Virus record (IMG/VR): IMGVR_UViG_3300006409_000039
Location: 1-23,729 of that record
Direction: 5' to 3' (one strand)
From: a virus
DNA length: 23,729 bases
Shown: positions 1-8,087 of the stretch, piece by piece
Numbering within the stretch: the first letter of the stretch is position 1
How the letters are laid out: every line of letters starts with the position of its first letter
Notes under the pieces: model-generated
Databases searched by the model: none
What the model saw: the letters and a program-made list of their open reading frames with translations, nothing else
Told to the model about the DNA's origin: nothing
Position numbers and translations under genes: made by a program

Positions 1-2809
1 TGTATTTCCTTATCAGATATGAAGAAGAGTTTACTCTTCGCAGCATCATAGTGTCGAAAAGCCACATGATAGTTTTTGAAGTCGTCCAGCCTTTACATGA
101 AACGTAGACAAATTCTACATAGAAATCTCCTGAACCTATACTCTTAAACCTGATTTTCCATTCATTCTTCCTTGCTGGATTGAACCATATTGGCTTTTCT
201 GCACCTTCACCTATCCAACTCATATAAATCCACTCTGTTAAGTTAACAGTTTGCCAATTGCCTCCTGTGCTGGTCAATGTGATGTTTCTCCAGTCAACCC
301 AGTAATCTGGAAAGTAAAACATCACAGTAATGTTACCACCAGATGTTTTGTAACGAATTACAATTTCTGCATCAAGCAGTGATGTATAGTTACTAAAAGG
401 AGACTCTAACGTATAGTTTCCACTTATCTTACCACTCTCATCAATCCAAATGTAACTACTGTCTGCCATAGTCCCATTAATATATGGTGACGAGCCGTAA
501 GTAACCCAACTATCTTCCCTACCTATCCAAAGATCAAGATTTGTCCAGTTGCTACGAGAGTCTGCAACATAAACCCTAAAGGATGAAATTGTTTTGTAAA
601 CAGAGAACTTATATGTTACATAGTGCCTATCAAAATCATTATCCTCAGCATAGGTTGAAGTATTCCCATCGTAGGAATTAGCAGTATTTATCCAACCAGA
701 GCTATTAGTATGAGTATTTGGACTTATCCACGCAGAACCATCATAAAACTGTATCTCATAAGCTCTCATATAAGCTACAGTAGAGACGTCAAACTCTAAG
801 TAAACCCATAGAGCTGTTTTTGAAGCAAAATTTTTAGTCACCCATCCTGAACCAGTACAATCTTCCATAGCTAGTACTTGTTCCCAGTAATTATCGTTCC
901 CACTTGCGAACTCATGCCCATCAACTGTAAATGTCAAAGGCTGTCCATAGTCTATTGTAGTAATTGTCACCACTTGAACATCAGTATCTCCCCAGTTACC
1001 GTCTGTATCATTAGCATAAACCCGCCAGCCGTAGGTTCCTACTTTTTCAATTGTTTTTGTAACGTTGCTCCATGCTACTGTCGGTGCTCCCGTCCAAGCA
1101 GTCCATGTTTCGTTCACCCAACTTCCACTATAGTTCCAACTGAAAATGTAGCCGCTTAATCCTAGGTCGTCTGTCCATTTCACTGAAAACTTTGTAGGTC
1201 TTGTAATAATTGTATTGTTAACGCTGATGTTAGAAGCTTGTGGCTCAGGAGGCTGTGTTTGATATTCTACCCATAATCTTACAGCGTCACATTCTCTCCA
1301 ATAGCCATTAAAGCCATCTGTTACCAAATATAATTGTACACCATTAATTTTTGTAACGTTGTCAAGATATGTAGTAACATTCCATTCAACCCATGTCCAT
1401 GTTGTAGGCATATCAGAAGACATAGAATAGTATTTCCAATAGCTGCCGTTCCAGATTACAAACTGTATTTTACAGAACCAATATTGTCCTCGAACATATA
1501 CCTGCAACTTCGCTTGATTTATAGCGCTTGCATTAGATGGTAGATCTGTAAAAGTAAAATTACCTAACTCCTCTGCTCCACCACCAGTAGTATATACATA
1601 ATTTCCTGAAATAACCTCACTGGTTGCACTACTATAAGATGGTTCGGGACTAACATACTTTCTTATAAATATCTGATCAACCCAATAGTCGTAGCCCCCA
1701 AAAATATAGACCCTAGTGAAACTTGAATAAGTAGAATCAGAGCCACTAATATTTCCAGCTAATGTTCCATCACTTAAGTACCTTATAGCTCTTGTAGTTC
1801 CATCTGATAGCAGAATATAGATTCCCTTTGACCAAGCATCCATTTCATCCGTAACAACTCCAGAAGAAGCTATTGCAGCTCCTGCATAAGCATCCCGTCT
1901 TTCTGTTCTTACATAATCAGAACTATGAGTGAAATACCATCCATAACCATTACCCGAATTATCAATTAGACCAATACGGTCTGCAGCACCGCCAGAATAT
2001 CCACTATTCCTGTTTACCCTAAATTCAAGGGCAATATCTCTGCCTAATGTTTGACCAATATCTTTGTACGCACCATTTGGATCATTCGATGTTGTTTTAT
2101 GTGCAGAGTACGTTCCTTCATAAGCTCTAGTATTATCTTGTGTCACGTTTCCAGTACCATAATCTACCCATCCAGACCATGTTTCTAGATCATCAAAGAA
2201 AAGAAAGGTTGCTGATCCACTACTTGAAGTAGTAGCTCCAACCTTTCCATAATAAACACATATAACCACATTAGTTCCTAAGTCATCTTTTACTTTTACC
2301 CAGAAATAAGCAGTACGATTGGGTGCCACTCCTGTGGTTCTTTCTATATAATAATTCAATGGTGTAGTCCCGTCATCATCAGTAAAATTAATATCATTTG
2401 GAAAGTCTTCGCAATTCCCTTTTAAGTGAAAGTCATAATCACTTGAGCCACTACTCTCCCCTATCTTTAGCAGTACTTGGTAATTGGTTCCAGCACCAGT
2501 AGATCCTGAAATAGTTACATTCTTCCTGTACTTATACCCATTTGAGAATCCAGTACCATAATCTACAGCATCTAAATATGGAGAACTACCATATAAGTCC
2601 CAGTAAGTATCATAAGGTCTATCTGCATCATTGAAAGCGTCAACCCACAGATATGTTGTTCCTATTGCTGCTATTGGAGGAGTAGGAGGCTCTACTGGTG
2701 GAACAAATGGTGGAAGAATGGCAGTCAGTAAACCACCTATTGCAAAGATAACAAGTAGTTTAAGCCACAAAGGCAAGCTCTCCCATTTAGATTTTAGTGC
2801 TTTCGCCAT
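1..2809 (-). CDS. Giant membrane-anchored surface/adhesin protein (partial, runs off left edge)
   Basis: The reverse strand stays open from an ATG at 2807-2809 to base 1, giving 936 residues with no stop; the C-terminus lies outside the window. A GGAG Shine-Dalgarno sits upstream, and the start overlaps the end of the preceding protease gene by 16 bp. Residues 12-33 form one hydrophobic segment followed by a proline-rich linker (33-46), so the N-terminus is probably a membrane or virion anchor. Residues about 88-197 match the DUF2341 pattern found in archaeal and bacterial surface proteins. Residues about 203-385 resemble a LamG/concanavalin-like jelly roll, about 525-620 an Ig/fibronectin-like unit, and about 705-770 a discoidin-like unit. 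About 26 N-x-S/T sequons are spread along the chain. I infer a host-binding adhesin or tail-spike-like protein exposed outside the cell; the sub-domain calls after DUF2341 are fold-level guesses. Confidence 0.8.
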   Translation of the reverse strand, partial: MAKALKSKWESLPLWLKLLVIFAIGGLLTAILPPFVPPVEPPTPPIAAIGTTYLWVDAFNDADRPYDTYWDLYGSSPYLDAVDYGTGFSNGYKYRKNVTISGSTGAGTNYQVLLKIGESSGSSDYDFHLKGNCEDFPNDINFTDDDGTTPLNYYIERTTGVAPNRTAYFWVKVKDDLGTNVVICVYYGKVGATTSSSGSATFLFFDDLETWSGWVDYGTGNVTQDNTRAYEGTYSAHKTTSNDPNGAYKDIGQTLGRDIALEFRVNRNSGYSGGAADRIGLIDNSGNGYGWYFTHSSDYVRTERRDAYAGAAIASSGVVTDEMDAWSKGIYILLSDGTTRAIRYLSDGTLAGNISGSDSTYSSFTRVYIFGGYDYWVDQIFIRKYVSPEPSYSSATSEVISGNYVYTTGGGAEELGNFTFTDLPSNASAINQAKLQVYVRGQYWFCKIQFVIWNGSYWKYYSMSSDMPTTWTWVEWNVTTYLDNVTKINGVQLYLVTDGFNGYWRECDAVRLWVEYQTQPPEPQASNISVNNTIITRPTKFSVKWTDDLGLSGYIFSWNYSGSWVNETWTAWTGAPTVAWSNVTKTIEKVGTYGWRVYANDTDGNWGDTDVQVVTITTIDYGQPLTFTVDGHEFASGNDNYWEQVLAMEDCTGSGWVTKNFASKTALWVYLEFDVSTVAYMRAYEIQFYDGSAWISPNTHTNSSGWINTANSYDGNTSTYAEDNDFDRHYVTYKFSVYKTISSFRVYVADSRSNWTNLDLWIGREDSWVTYGSSPYINGTMADSSYIWIDESGKISGNYTLESPFSNYTSLLDAEIVIRYKTSGGNITVMFYFPDYWVDWRNITLTSTGGNWQTVNLTEWIYMSWIGEGAEKPIWFNPARKNEWKIRFKSIGSGDFYVEFVYVSCKGWTTSKTIMWLFDTMMLRRVNSSSYLIRKY

Positions 2810-3270
2810 CTCTCGTAGTTCTCCTGCGTAGTATAAGAGTTACGGAAATTGAAGCAATACCAAAAGCGCCAATCTTTAATGTCTTGCAGAGTTCGCTTAC
2901 TTTTCTTAGCCCAATCATATACAGTATCTCCGATTACTACAACAGCATGGGCAGGTTTCTCATAAATGTATACGAAGATTTGCCACCACTCTTTCTTGGG
3001 AACCGCCAGGCGGAAAAGGGTAGCTAAGAGAATTGCTCCATCTTCACAGTCTCCGTAACCATCTCGTAAGGTTTCACTTGGAAGCTTCCAGAAGTCCTTT
3101 TTCTCCGAGCGATACTCAATATGATTACATACAAACTCAAAAATGTTGTCTAGTGAAGGATGCCTCAAGAGTTCTGTAACAACTATACTTTCCTTTCGCT
3201 TACCTTTTTCGATTATTCGCACTTTCTTGTACTTTCGCATAGCTAGCCATTCACGTATTCGATCAAACAT
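2794..3270 (-). CDS. Transglutaminase-like cysteine protease
   Basis: This 158-aa protein carries the signature of the transglutaminase-like cysteine peptidase superfamily (BTLCP type). The nucleophile motif GDCEDGA has Cys75, PAHAVVV has His108 and VYDWA has Asp119, giving a Cys-His-Asp triad in the right order and spacing. There is no signal peptide or membrane segment, and the first 30 residues are very basic. The ATG overlaps the stop of the upstream gene as TAATG, and its own end overlaps the adhesin start, so it is translated between an unknown protein and the adhesin. In viruses of this kind such enzymes could process virion proteins or cleave an amide or peptide bond in the host envelope. 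Nothing in the sequence decides between these. The family call is firm; the substrate is unknown. Confidence 0.8.
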   Translation of the reverse strand: MFDRIREWLAMRKYKKVRIIEKGKRKESIVVTELLRHPSLDNIFEFVCNHIEYRSEKKDFWKLPSETLRDGYGDCEDGAILLATLFRLAVPKKEWWQIFVYIYEKPAHAVVVIGDTVYDWAKKSKRTLQDIKDWRFWYCFNFRNSYTTQENYERWRKH

Positions 3271-3629
3271 TAGAATCCATCCTTTGAAATTTTCTGAACT
3301 TTAAAAGCGTTTAGCTTACAATTCCCCGTAGCCGGGTCAACACTTAGTTCCAAGCGAATAGGCCCATCTTTCCCTTCTATATAACAGCCGAGAATTCTCT
3401 CCATAACTGTCGGCTTACTGGGGACTCCTCCACCGACTAACGATATGGTTTGCCCGGCTGTTGTTTTTACAAAAAAGTTCTTAAAGAGGGGACTTCCACA
3501 GATAGTATACGTTCGCCCATTGATCACCCTTTCAACAGAAGATATCTGGTCTTGCGGAAAGTTCCACGGGTAGCCATCTCTATCTGTGAAAGTTCTACCA
3601 TCTTTAAGGTGAATTATCCACTTAGCCAA
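3270..3629 (-). CDS. Conserved-looking structural-module protein of unknown function
   Basis: I do not recognise the family. The reading frame can be opened at a GTG at 3636-3638, but that codon lies inside the AGGAGGTG Shine-Dalgarno sequence. The TTG at 3627-3629, six bases after GGAGGT, is a better start and gives 119 aa; a nearby ATG (3631-3633) is out of frame. The product is mixed charge, probably mostly beta, without membrane segments, with two aromatic-rich stretches (WIIHLKDG near the start, SPLFKNFFVKT in the middle) and a closing segment LGCYIEGKDG. Its stop overlaps the next ATG as TAATG, so it is coupled to the transglutaminase-like protease. Its place beside the adhesin suggests a tail, baseplate or adhesin-assembly role, which is inference from context only. 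Confidence 0.65.
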   Translation of the reverse strand: MAKWIIHLKDGRTFTDRDGYPWNFPQDQISSVERVINGRTYTICGSPLFKNFFVKTTAGQTISLVGGGVPSKPTVMERILGCYIEGKDGPIRLELSVDPATGNCKLNAFKVQKISKDGF

Positions 3630-3680
3630 ACATTTCACCTCCTGAACAGCCTAGAGCTGCACACGAGAAAGGAGCAGAGT

Positions 3681-4067
3681 TTATCCAGTGTACTGGTATC
3701 TGTGATGCGCCTTAAATCTTACTGTTCCGCTGGTAGTTGCGTCTGCGGGAATCTTTACTTTTGTACGAACTACAACACTGTTAGGATAACTCTGAACAAC
3801 GCTTGGACAGGCACATTCTTTTCCACCGGGTATGCTCGTTACGAAAGTTGCATCTTTCGCTGTAGAATAGTAAACCCACGACTCTTGTTTTGCTTCTGAG
3901 CTATTGTAACTTCCTAAGAAAGAGATACTCATGTTCTTCGCTGTAGCGTATGAACCAGCTTTGTTTCTTATATGGTAACTGTACATTGCGCTAGATTCGC
4001 CTACATCGATAGTACCATAGTCGATACTGGGTGGGTTGAAGCTTAAACTAGGTGCAGAAGCTACCAT
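3681..4067 (-). CDS. Small beta-sandwich-like virion or surface protein
   Basis: This 128-aa protein starts at an ATG preceded by GGAGGTGA at good spacing. Its opening, with the pattern SLSFNPPSIDYGTIDVGESS, resembles the first strands of Ig-like (ASPM/SPD-2/Hydin or CARDB-type) beta sandwiches, which often begin with a proline plus 'G-x-x-x-V-G' pattern. The rest alternates hydrophobic and Ser/Thr residues and ends in a basic, aromatic tail. There is no signal peptide. It lies between the glycan cassette and the adhesin-side genes and could be a decoration, tail-tube-like or adhesin-associated subunit. I see no motif that proves a function, and the fold assignment is tentative. Confidence 0.65.
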   Translation of the reverse strand: MVASAPSLSFNPPSIDYGTIDVGESSAMYSYHIRNKAGSYATAKNMSISFLGSYNSSEAKQESWVYYSTAKDATFVTSIPGGKECACPSVVQSYPNSVVVRTKVKIPADATTSGTVRFKAHHRYQYTG

Positions 4068-4098
4068 CTAGACTGTTCACCTCCATCTTATTTTATAT

Positions 4099-5202
4099 TT
4101 AGCTTTTATTTAAAACTTTTCGAACTATATCTAAGACTTGTGCTGTCATGTCTCTAATGTCATAGTATTCTTCAGCAATCTCTCGCGCTTTCTCTCGGAA
4201 GTGTTTCGGGTCTTCTTTCATTTCGTTCCATAAAGACTCGATTTGATCCGCCATGTCAATAGGATCGAAAGGTTTTGCGTAACGGAAGGAGTGCGTGTCG
4301 CCAAAGCTATCGGTATCCCACGAAATGGTAGGTGTGCCACATGCAAGTGCCTCAATATACGAGCGAGAAGGTTCACCAATCATCACCGGACTGATATAGA
4401 TGTCGCCCCCTCTAAACCAGTGCTCTGGATACGCTTGCATTCCACTAAGGTCATACTTCCCTAGGAAGTGAATGAAAGGACCACGGTAAACCATCTTGCT
4501 CCACAAACGAAAGCCTTGCCCACAACCCCATGGGTGAAATCGAACATGTGGATTGCGTTTGTAGTATTCTTCGATAGCATATAGTAGGATAAATGGATCC
4601 TTCATTGTACGCCAAACTTCACCGTAGAGTAGTCGTGGCTTTCCATCGAGTTTCATCTTTGCGCCTTTCGGGTGGAAACGTTTCAAGTCTATGCCTTTCT
4701 TCACAAGGTGAAGCTTGTTTTCTGTGTCGAATGCTTTCCATAGGTAGTAATGGCGCTTATCGAAGACTATCGTTGCTTCACAGTCTTGGAGCCAATTGAG
4801 AGAAGCAGTGAACGATCTGCCATGTTCTGTTAATTCGTGCGATTCTGCTGTTAAGCAGGCTTCTGGACTTCCATGAATGAAGAAAATTCGTGGCTCTAGC
4901 CTTGCAGTGATAGGAGTTTCCGAATAGTGAATCATGTGAACGTTTGCTTTCTGAAACGCCCATTCGTGAGATTGAGCTACTAGTCCACTTCTAGGATCAA
5001 CCACACCACCGTCTGGTTTGTCCACTACCACTAGACCTGCCAGAATTCCTTCGTTCAGGTTCTCGTACATCACCAATTCTTTCGTTGTTTCATACAGTCC
5101 ACTCTTTCCGGGTGCCCATAGACACCAATGAGCAATGCAAATATCAATCTTTTCGCCTTGTTTCCATGGTGGAATTTCATCTATCTTTACTTGTTGAGCC
5201 AA
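4099..5202 (-). CDS. GT-B glycosyltransferase (family 4-like)
   Basis: The 367-aa product has the C-terminal half of a retaining GT-B glycosyltransferase. The segment VKKGIDLKRFHP is the usual hinge, the LLYGEVWRTMKD region is the nucleotide-side loop, and EPSRSYIEALACGTP is the E-x7-E sugar-nucleotide motif. The N-terminal half (about 1-150) would be the acceptor domain and is diverged. No membrane segment is present, so the enzyme is cytosolic and transfers a sugar from a nucleotide or activated donor to an unknown acceptor. Translation starts at TTG (5200-5202), seven bases after GGAGG, and overlaps the epimerase gene by 16 bp. Together with the next two genes it forms a compact glycan cassette that may modify the virion, the adhesin or the host surface. 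Confidence 0.85.
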   Translation of the reverse strand: MAQQVKIDEIPPWKQGEKIDICIAHWCLWAPGKSGLYETTKELVMYENLNEGILAGLVVVDKPDGGVVDPRSGLVAQSHEWAFQKANVHMIHYSETPITARLEPRIFFIHGSPEACLTAESHELTEHGRSFTASLNWLQDCEATIVFDKRHYYLWKAFDTENKLHLVKKGIDLKRFHPKGAKMKLDGKPRLLYGEVWRTMKDPFILLYAIEEYYKRNPHVRFHPWGCGQGFRLWSKMVYRGPFIHFLGKYDLSGMQAYPEHWFRGGDIYISPVMIGEPSRSYIEALACGTPTISWDTDSFGDTHSFRYAKPFDPIDMADQIESLWNEMKEDPKHFREKAREIAEEYYDIRDMTAQVLDIVRKVLNKS

Positions 5203-6071
5203 TCAACCACCTCCTTAATACCTGAAAAGATATCTGTGTTAGGGGTGTACCCTAGGAGAACTTTCGCTTTTGAGATATCGTAGACAAAAATGGTTGGATC
5301 GAACTTTCGTGATGCAACTATCTCAGGTTCTATGTTTTTTCCAGTTGCACGCCTACAGTACTCGTATACCATTTTTATGCTAAGTGCTTGGCCAGTACCG
5401 ATATTGTAAATTTGATTAAGGTATGGAGTCTCTAGCGCTAGTACATTCGCTTGTACTATATCATGGATACTAACGAAATCATTGAGCTGGTTTCCACCAT
5501 AGATAGTTGGTTTCCTGCCTTGTAATAGGCTTCTAACAAAGTTACTGATAGCACCATGCTGCTTTCGTGGACCATAGATGTATCCATATCGCAAAATAAC
5601 GTATGGCACTGAATAGTATTGTATTAGTTGCTCTGCAAAGAGTTTTGAATAGCCATAGATACTGGATGGTCTTGTCGGGCTGTCTTCGTGTATTGGTGAC
5701 TTTACGTGGTTTCCGTAAACGGAGCCAGTAGAACTAAACACTATTCGGTCTACTTGTTTCTTTTTACAAGCCACTAGAGTTCTCAACGTACCAAGTACAT
5801 TTACACGTATTGCTTCTACAGGATTTGCTTCCGCAATTCCAAAACGTGCAATTGCTGCCAAGTGAAGTACTTTGTCTCCTTTCTTCAGAGCATTTTCAAT
5901 TGGGTCAGTGCAGATATCCATTTTTACAGTTCGTAACAGGGGGTGTTTAATGGATTGTAAATTCTCAATGTTAAGATCGACACCCACTACTTCGTAGTTT
6001 AGTTCCAGTAGTTTCTCTATAGTGTGAGTGCCTACGAAGCCATTAGCTCCTGTTACTACTACTTTTGTCAC
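5187..6071 (-). CDS. NAD-dependent sugar epimerase/dehydratase (extended SDR)
   Basis: This is a complete extended short-chain dehydrogenase of the GalE/RmlB/WcaG type. The Rossmann motif TGANGFVG is at the N-terminus, followed by DLN at the end of strand 2, a LAAIA cofactor motif, SSTGSVYG with the catalytic Ser/Thr, and YGYSK with the catalytic Tyr and Lys four residues apart. The motif RYGYIYGP and NIGTG further on are typical of nucleotide-sugar epimerases. It would convert one nucleotide sugar into another for the flanking glycosyltransferases. An earlier GTG at 6075-6077 lies only three bases after the Shine-Dalgarno GGAGG. The GTG at 6069-6071, nine bases after it, fits better and gives 294 aa starting right at the first beta strand. 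It overlaps the upstream glycosyltransferase by about 29 bp. Confidence 0.87.
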   Translation of the reverse strand: MTKVVVTGANGFVGTHTIEKLLELNYEVVGVDLNIENLQSIKHPLLRTVKMDICTDPIENALKKGDKVLHLAAIARFGIAEANPVEAIRVNVLGTLRTLVACKKKQVDRIVFSSTGSVYGNHVKSPIHEDSPTRPSSIYGYSKLFAEQLIQYYSVPYVILRYGYIYGPRKQHGAISNFVRSLLQGRKPTIYGGNQLNDFVSIHDIVQANVLALETPYLNQIYNIGTGQALSIKMVYEYCRRATGKNIEPEIVASRKFDPTIFVYDISKAKVLLGYTPNTDIFSGIKEVVDWLNK

Positions 6072-7047
6072 GTTCACCCACCTCCTCGATGATACGCCTA
6101 ATCTTTCTCGCTATTTTCTTTTCATCATAGCGTTCGCGAACAAATTTGCTTACTTTTCTGGAGATAGCTCGCTTCTCGCTCTCATTTAGTTGGGACCACC
6201 ATAGTATTCTGTTAACCGCCTCTGTTTGAGTCTTCACAACGTATTCTGACGGATAGAACAAGTCAGCGCCTAGCCAGCAATTAATGACCGGGAATAGCCC
6301 TTTTGCACATGCTTCTGCTAGTGACTTCTGGAAACCTTCTTGGATGCTGTTTGAGAAGTAGACGTCTTTGTCATCAAGCCACTTCGACCAATTATCAATG
6401 CTATCTTGTTGGCTAAGAATTATCTTGTCTTCAAGTCCCAAAGTTTCGATGAGTTCGCGAAGTGGCCCAACATACTCTTTTATGAGCTCACCTCTCCACT
6501 GGTGAGTCCAATCCCCCTTGATATATAGAGTCCACTCACTGTCATGTTTTAGAAGTTCGTAGTATGTTTGTACGGTTGTGTATACTCGCTTCTTGAAGAA
6601 GATCGAAGTAGCCTGCATACATAGATTCTTACCGTATTTCTTATTCGGTGTCAGCTCGAACATTTCTGTATTGAAACCGATAGGTAACTCGTACATTGGT
6701 GGTCTGTATGGAACCTCTTCTCTCATGAATTTATGCTTCATAGGCGTTGTGAGTATAAGCGCTTTTACTTTTCGCCAGTCCACTTGATTGGCTCTATACA
6801 CTTCAATTCCGTGCATTCTAGCAACAATAGGACACTGTAGCGCTGACATATGTGTAACTTCAGGTAGTGGATAGTGACAGAAATCAAAGAATGCAACGTC
6901 ACACCAGTCAATCAGACCACGTATGCTAGCGAAGTCCAGAAATTGATTTCCTGTTGGAATAAACGGCTCTACTGTATGGTATCGTGTCAGCTCTTGTAAA
7001 ATTGGCAGAACAAAACTATTATTTATAGCAAAGAGTGCAATGTTCAT
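6043..7047 (-). CDS. GT-B glycosyltransferase (family 1/4-like)
   Basis: This 334-aa protein has a short diverged N-terminal half and a recognisable GT-B C-terminal half. LPIGFNTEMFEL is the post-linker motif, YIKGDW corresponds to the donor-domain strand, and the acidic motif is QEGFQKSLAEACAKGLFP, matching E-x7-E with the typical G-x-P replaced by G-L-F-P. The absence of a signal peptide or transmembrane segment suggests a cytosolic enzyme. It starts with ATG at 7045-7047, overlapping the stop of a 20-codon leader ORF as ATGA, and has its own GGGAGGG a few bases upstream. It is the first gene of the glycan cassette after the capsid genes. Acceptor and donor cannot be read from the sequence. 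Confidence 0.82.
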   Translation of the reverse strand: MNIALFAINNSFVLPILQELTRYHTVEPFIPTGNQFLDFASIRGLIDWCDVAFFDFCHYPLPEVTHMSALQCPIVARMHGIEVYRANQVDWRKVKALILTTPMKHKFMREEVPYRPPMYELPIGFNTEMFELTPNKKYGKNLCMQATSIFFKKRVYTTVQTYYELLKHDSEWTLYIKGDWTHQWRGELIKEYVGPLRELIETLGLEDKIILSQQDSIDNWSKWLDDKDVYFSNSIQEGFQKSLAEACAKGLFPVINCWLGADLFYPSEYVVKTQTEAVNRILWWSQLNESEKRAISRKVSKFVRERYDEKKIARKIRRIIEEVGERDKSSSNRS

Positions 7048-7106
7048 CGGGGAACCCTCCCATCAAGTAGACTACAAAAGGGGGTACTTACTCGGGCGTA
7101 AACCAT
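7044..7106 (-). CDS. Candidate 20-aa leader ORF before the glycan cassette
   Basis: A 20-codon ORF (protein begins MVYARVSTPF and ends GRVPR) starts at ATG 7104-7106, with a near-perfect GGAGGTGA Shine-Dalgarno at 7113-7120. It ends in TGA at 7044-7046, overlapping the glycosyltransferase ATG by four bases. This Shine-Dalgarno is stronger than the one in front of the glycosyltransferase. It lies between the highly expressed capsid gene and the glycan genes, so it may act as a translational coupler or a dampening leader. The peptide itself may have no function, and no homology can be claimed at this length. Confidence 0.4.
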   Translation of the reverse strand: MVYARVSTPFCSLLDGRVPR

Positions 7107-7161
7107 TCTAATCACCTCCAAACTGGGCCTAACCGTCAACCGAATGGAGTATTATCCACTC

Positions 7162-8076
7162 TTATGCGGTTACGCCCGAAATCTTGATTATTCGTTGCGA
7201 AGTCGATGTTGTCGAACTATCTGGAATGACTCTTGTCGCAAAGAACTGCCGGACGGTATATTCCAGTCCAACGCCTGTTATTCTTTTTACTTCTACCAGC
7301 GGAACTTTCGGATGAGCAGCAGCTACGCCATGTATAGCAGTGTCTGGTCCTTTAATCATTAAGAGTGCTTTATTGCCATTGACCAGTGTAGAGTTCTTTG
7401 TTGGATGTAGGGACAAACCGTATGAACGTTGTATGTAGTCACCGAGTTGTATTCTGATATTCTCAACTTCTGTCAGTGACAGCAAAGGTGTCCATGCTCT
7501 TATTGGCAAAACTAACGCCATATTCTTAATGTCGTCTGGTTGAACACCTGTCGCTTGAACGGCCAAATTGATTGCGTTTTTGATATCTTTCACAATACTG
7601 GTGGCAGCAGCAGCTGGCCATGAGGCAGAAGCCGCAACAGAAGTAGTATGCGCGTAGTCGTGCAAAGTTGATATAATGTTGTCGTCTTTCGCTTTCGCAA
7701 GGGCCTCTGACAGCCTTCGAACACCAGTTTCATACTGTATGTTTTCTAACTGGCGCATTGTTGCTTCGTCTGTGATAAGGAAGCGACCTTCAGCTTTCTG
7801 CATCTCCATGTAGAAGGTCGTCCAGTTGATTTTACTTTCGCCACCTCTAGCTCCTTCAGCAACTGGATACTCCATAGTCATTTCGGAAGGATACTGGTAT
7901 TTAACGTCCAGACCAGAGAACTGTCGTACACCTACCAGTTTTAGTCCTTGGGAAATGAAGTCAGCTCTTCTGTAGATGACTTGTCGAACTATTTCAGCCT
8001 TTATGACATCAGGTGTCGTAGTTGTTTGAAGCAACTTTCTTTGCTTCAGTTCTTGTACGAGTTGTTTAAGTTCCAT
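7162..8076 (-). CDS. Major capsid protein (HK97 fold)
   Basis: This 304-aa protein has the length and layout of an HK97-fold major capsid protein of the type common in archaeal and thermophile siphoviruses. A helical N-arm is followed by an E-loop-like segment near residues 55-80 (YPSEMTMEYPVAEGA), then a P-domain with a long 'spine' helix around residues 105-140 (LSEALAKAKDDNIISTL). An Ala-rich A-domain follows, and the C-terminus contains the beta-strand pair VRQFFATRVIPDSS and RIIKISGV. The start is ATG with GAGGTGA upstream, directly behind the decoration protein. The gene order protease-scaffold, decoration protein, capsid protein is the canonical head module. A 55-base spacer follows it, whose start can pair with the next Shine-Dalgarno. 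Confidence 0.85.
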   Translation of the reverse strand: MELKQLVQELKQRKLLQTTTTPDVIKAEIVRQVIYRRADFISQGLKLVGVRQFSGLDVKYQYPSEMTMEYPVAEGARGGESKINWTTFYMEMQKAEGRFLITDEATMRQLENIQYETGVRRLSEALAKAKDDNIISTLHDYAHTTSVAASASWPAAAATSIVKDIKNAINLAVQATGVQPDDIKNMALVLPIRAWTPLLSLTEVENIRIQLGDYIQRSYGLSLHPTKNSTLVNGNKALLMIKGPDTAIHGVAAAHPKVPLVEVKRITGVGLEYTVRQFFATRVIPDSSTTSTSQRIIKISGVTA

Positions 8077-8087
8077 CTTTAGTCACC

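Noticed and set aside
878-2831. Several short plus-strand ORFs opposite the adhesin gene
   Set aside because: They lie antisense to one continuous minus-strand frame with clear domains, have no SD, and translate to Cys/Pro-rich noise.
4068-4098. TATA-like AAATATAAAA between glycosyltransferase and the 128-aa gene as an internal promoter
   Set aside because: It would start transcription at or after the GGAGGTGA of the next gene, removing its SD, so an internal promoter is unlikely.
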